From an uncultured Bacilli bacterium (GTDB lineage Bacteria; Bacillota_I; Bacilli_A; RF39; UBA660), in assembly GCA_947628125.1 (NCBI GenBank), contig CANQYR010000067.1:1-5300 (forward strand): a stretch of DNA of 5,300 nt. The letters run 5' to 3'. Below, in pieces: positions 3,248 to 5,300 of the stretch. The notes beneath the pieces were generated by a model. It made no database searches and had not been told where the DNA came from. It saw nothing but the letters and a program-made list of their open reading frames with translations. Position 1 is the first letter of the stretch; each line of letters starts with the position of its first letter. A program made the position numbers and the translations under genes.

Positions 3248-5300
3248 ATGGAAATAAAAAAAAGAAAACTTAAAACGCCAAAGCAAATCAAAGAAACACT
3301 AAAAGAAAATAAACAAAACAAAAAAACTCAAAAAAAAGAAAAAAAGAAAAAAAGAAAAAACAATCATACCTTCTTAGTAATACTAGTAGCCATTGGCATT
3401 GCCATTGCTACCACCGTTGTTGCTTTTGCCCTATACATAGTTTTTACCGCTCCAGAATTTGACGTTAACAAACTATATAACCGTGAAGCAAGCGTTATCT
3501 ATGATTGCAATGGCACATTAATAACCAGACTAGGAAACGAAAACCGTGTCTTAAAAAACTACGAAGACTTTCCTCAAGTTCTAGTTGATGCATTAATCGC
3601 CACCGAAGACTCAAGATTTTTCCAACACAATGGCTTAGATGCTGGCCGCTTTTTAAAAGCCACACTAGGTCAAGTAGCCGGAAACCAAGATGCCGGTGGT
3701 GCCTCAACCATCACCATGCAATTAGTTAAACAAAACTTTACCTCAAGTGACGCGGAAGGCATCAAAGGTATAATAAGAAAATTTACCGACATCTACATGT
3801 CCATCTTTAAAATCGAAAAAAAATACACCAAACAAGAAATAATTGAACTATACTTTAACTCCATGTGGCTTGCAAGTGGTGGCATAAACTACGCTAGTAT
3901 AAACGGTGTTGAACAAGCCTGCCAATACTTCTTTGGCAAAAGCGTATCTGATATCACCTTAAATGAAGCTGCCATCATCGTTGGTATGTATAACAACCCT
4001 ACCTTATTTAACCCTTACACAAACCCTGATTATGCAACTGAAAGAAGAAGCACCGTCTTAAGCTTAATGGTAAGACATGGTTACATAACCGAACAAGAAA
4101 AAGAAGACGCTGAAAAAATACCAGTTGAATCCTTACTAAGAAAAGACATTGATTCTCAAAATGCCAAAAACCCATATCAAAACCTAATCGACTTTGTTAA
4201 AAACGATATCCAAGAAAAACTAAAAATCAACATCGAACAAGGTGGCTATGCCGTTAAAACAACCTTTGACCTAACCAAACAAGACGTTGTTAATAACCTT
4301 CAAAACGGTGATGCTTGGAAATTCAAAGACGACAAAGTTCAAGTTGGTGTTGCTGTAACATCAACCAAAGATGGTAGCATAATCGCCCTAGGACCTGGCC
4401 GTTACTACGTTGCTAATGGACTAGACCGTTCTAACATCGCAAGACAACCAGGATCAACTGCTAAACCAATATTTGACTATGGACCTTTAATAGAATACAA
4501 CAACGTCTCACCACAACAAGTTCTTCTTGACTACCCTTATACCTATGATAATGGTATCAAAATGAATAACTGGGACTTTGGCTACACTGGCGTAACAAGT
4601 ATAAAAACAGCCCTTGCTGACTCAAGAAATATCCCAGCCCTACAAGCCTTCCAAATGGTTGATAGAGAAAAAATTGCTGAATTTGTTCATGGCTTAGGCA
4701 TTGACTATGGCAAAGACCTAAACGAAGCTTACTCAATTGGTGGCCTTCCAAATGGCTGGTCTCCTCTTGAAGCATCCGCTGCCTATGCTGCCTTTGGTAG
4801 AGGTGGTTATTACATCGAACCATACTCCTTTACCGAAGTAACTAACCTTGAAACCGAAGAAGTATACACCTGGAAATACGAAAAGAAAAGAGTCATGTCC
4901 GAAGAAACAGCTTACCTAATAACCGATATATTAGTATACGCAACTAGCAAAGGCGTTGGTGGTAACATCAACTACAACCTTCGAAGCAGCGTTGGAGCCA
5001 AAACCGGAACATCTAACATGTCTGATGCCGATGCCGCTGCCAAAGGCGTTCCATCAGATGCCACCCCAGACCAATGGATTAATACCTATAGCCCTGATTA
5101 CTCAATAGCCACATGGCTAGGATACGACCAAGTAGACATGGATAAAGACCACTACTTCGTCATGGGAACCAGTAGCTTACCAAGAAATCAACTAGGTGCC
5201 TATCTAGCTAACCACATCTTTAAAACCGGTAGTAGCTTTACCAAACCTAGTGGCTTAACAACCGTCACCATTGAATCTCAATCATTACCACCTAAATTAG
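3248..5300 (+). CDS. ponA: Class A penicillin-binding protein (PBP1), C-terminus cut by window edge
   Basis: This bifunctional enzyme polymerises lipid II into glycan strands and cross-links the stem peptides outside the membrane. 684 residues are visible, with no stop before the edge. Order: a Lys-rich cytoplasmic tail (1-40, 17 Lys and 2 Arg), a signal-anchor helix (41-66), glycosyltransferase family 51 (about 95-275) with EDSRFFQHNG (catalytic Glu120), GGASTITMQ (150-158), RKFTD (177-181) and KKYTKQEIIELYFN (191-204), then the transpeptidase with STAK (nucleophile Ser403, Lys406), SRN (459-461) and KTG (585-587). Odd: RK-x-x-Glu is the family rule, but residue 181 is Asp. After KTG there is an Ala/Asp-rich insert (about 590-610) before the WINTYSPDYSIATWLGYD stretch. 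The basic tail is a plausible GpsB docking site (inference). The gene lies one base after recU. It uses A- and C-ending codons heavily, following the strand's skew. Confidence 0.97.
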   Translation, partial: MEIKKRKLKTPKQIKETLKENKQNKKTQKKEKKKKRKNNHTFLVILVAIGIAIATTVVAFALYIVFTAPEFDVNKLYNREASVIYDCNGTLITRLGNENRVLKNYEDFPQVLVDALIATEDSRFFQHNGLDAGRFLKATLGQVAGNQDAGGASTITMQLVKQNFTSSDAEGIKGIIRKFTDIYMSIFKIEKKYTKQEIIELYFNSMWLASGGINYASINGVEQACQYFFGKSVSDITLNEAAIIVGMYNNPTLFNPYTNPDYATERRSTVLSLMVRHGYITEQEKEDAEKIPVESLLRKDIDSQNAKNPYQNLIDFVKNDIQEKLKINIEQGGYAVKTTFDLTKQDVVNNLQNGDAWKFKDDKVQVGVAVTSTKDGSIIALGPGRYYVANGLDRSNIARQPGSTAKPIFDYGPLIEYNNVSPQQVLLDYPYTYDNGIKMNNWDFGYTGVTSIKTALADSRNIPALQAFQMVDREKIAEFVHGLGIDYGKDLNEAYSIGGLPNGWSPLEASAAYAAFGRGGYYIEPYSFTEVTNLETEEVYTWKYEKKRVMSEETAYLITDILVYATSKGVGGNINYNLRSSVGAKTGTSNMSDADAAAKGVPSDATPDQWINTYSPDYSIATWLGYDQVDMDKDHYFVMGTSSLPRNQLGAYLANHIFKTGSSFTKPSGLTTVTIESQSLPPKL

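Noticed and set aside
3495..3707. Minus-strand open frame opposite the PBP gene; another at 4557-4823
   Set aside because: Both lie antisense to strongly conserved PBP domains and encode His/Leu/Arg-rich low-complexity peptides typical of shadow frames.
1..5300. Mobile element, CRISPR, tRNA, toxin-antitoxin or defence genes
   Set aside because: I saw no repeat-spacer pattern, transposase, terminal repeats or tRNA-like fold. All sizeable coding regions are conserved housekeeping genes.

Overview
The window is a housekeeping chromosomal segment of an AT-rich bacterium of the Bacillota, class Bacilli or a close relative. Five things point there: GpsB, RecU, a class A penicillin-binding protein (PBP), RNase P RNA with Bacillus-type sequence blocks, and a LexA box of the Bacillus CGAAC-N4-GTTYC kind. 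Every tryptophan codon I read in the PBP gene is TGG and no reading frame contains an internal TGA, so the TGA=Trp code of Mycoplasma/Spiroplasma is not supported. A wall-bearing, uncultured gut-type lineage near the Mollicutes/Erysipelotrichia would fit the composition, but that placement is inference.

Left part, all on the minus strand and read right to left: gpsB (2038-2367), rnpB (about 1699-2040), a short rodZ-like gene (1239-1670), pgsA (639-1229), an intrinsic terminator (611-636), then recA (1-508, cut by the window edge). recA has its own sigma-A promoter with a LexA operator just upstream. gpsB, rnpB, rodZ and pgsA are packed without room for further obvious promoters. The gpsB stop codon lies in the first helix of RNase P RNA, rodZ starts 28 nt after the RNA ends, and the rodZ stop overlaps the pgsA ribosome-binding site. 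They may form one transcript from the strong promoter at 2390-2419.

Right part, on the plus strand: recU (2683-3246) and a class A PBP gene (3248-5300, cut by the window edge), separated by one base. They diverge from gpsB. The 315 bases between the two divergent start codons (2368-2682) hold the gpsB promoter, a candidate 31-codon ORF with a strong ribosome-binding site (2430-2525), a second near-perfect Shine-Dalgarno sequence with no gene behind it, and a candidate recU promoter.

The genes connect two themes. Cell envelope and division are covered by GpsB, RodZ, PgsA and the PBP; GpsB is known to bind class A PBPs in Firmicutes. Recombination is covered by RecA and RecU. From memory, Bacillus subtilis carries the same sets at two separate places (recU-ponA facing ypsA-gpsB-rnpB, and ymfM/rodZ-pgsA-cinA-recA); here they are fused, with ypsA and cinA missing. 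I see no mobile element, CRISPR array, tRNA or dedicated defence system. The most notable points are the small ORF in the ypsA position, the RNase P RNA embedded between protein genes, a RodZ with no outer domain, and an Asp at a normally catalytic Glu position in the PBP glycosyltransferase domain.
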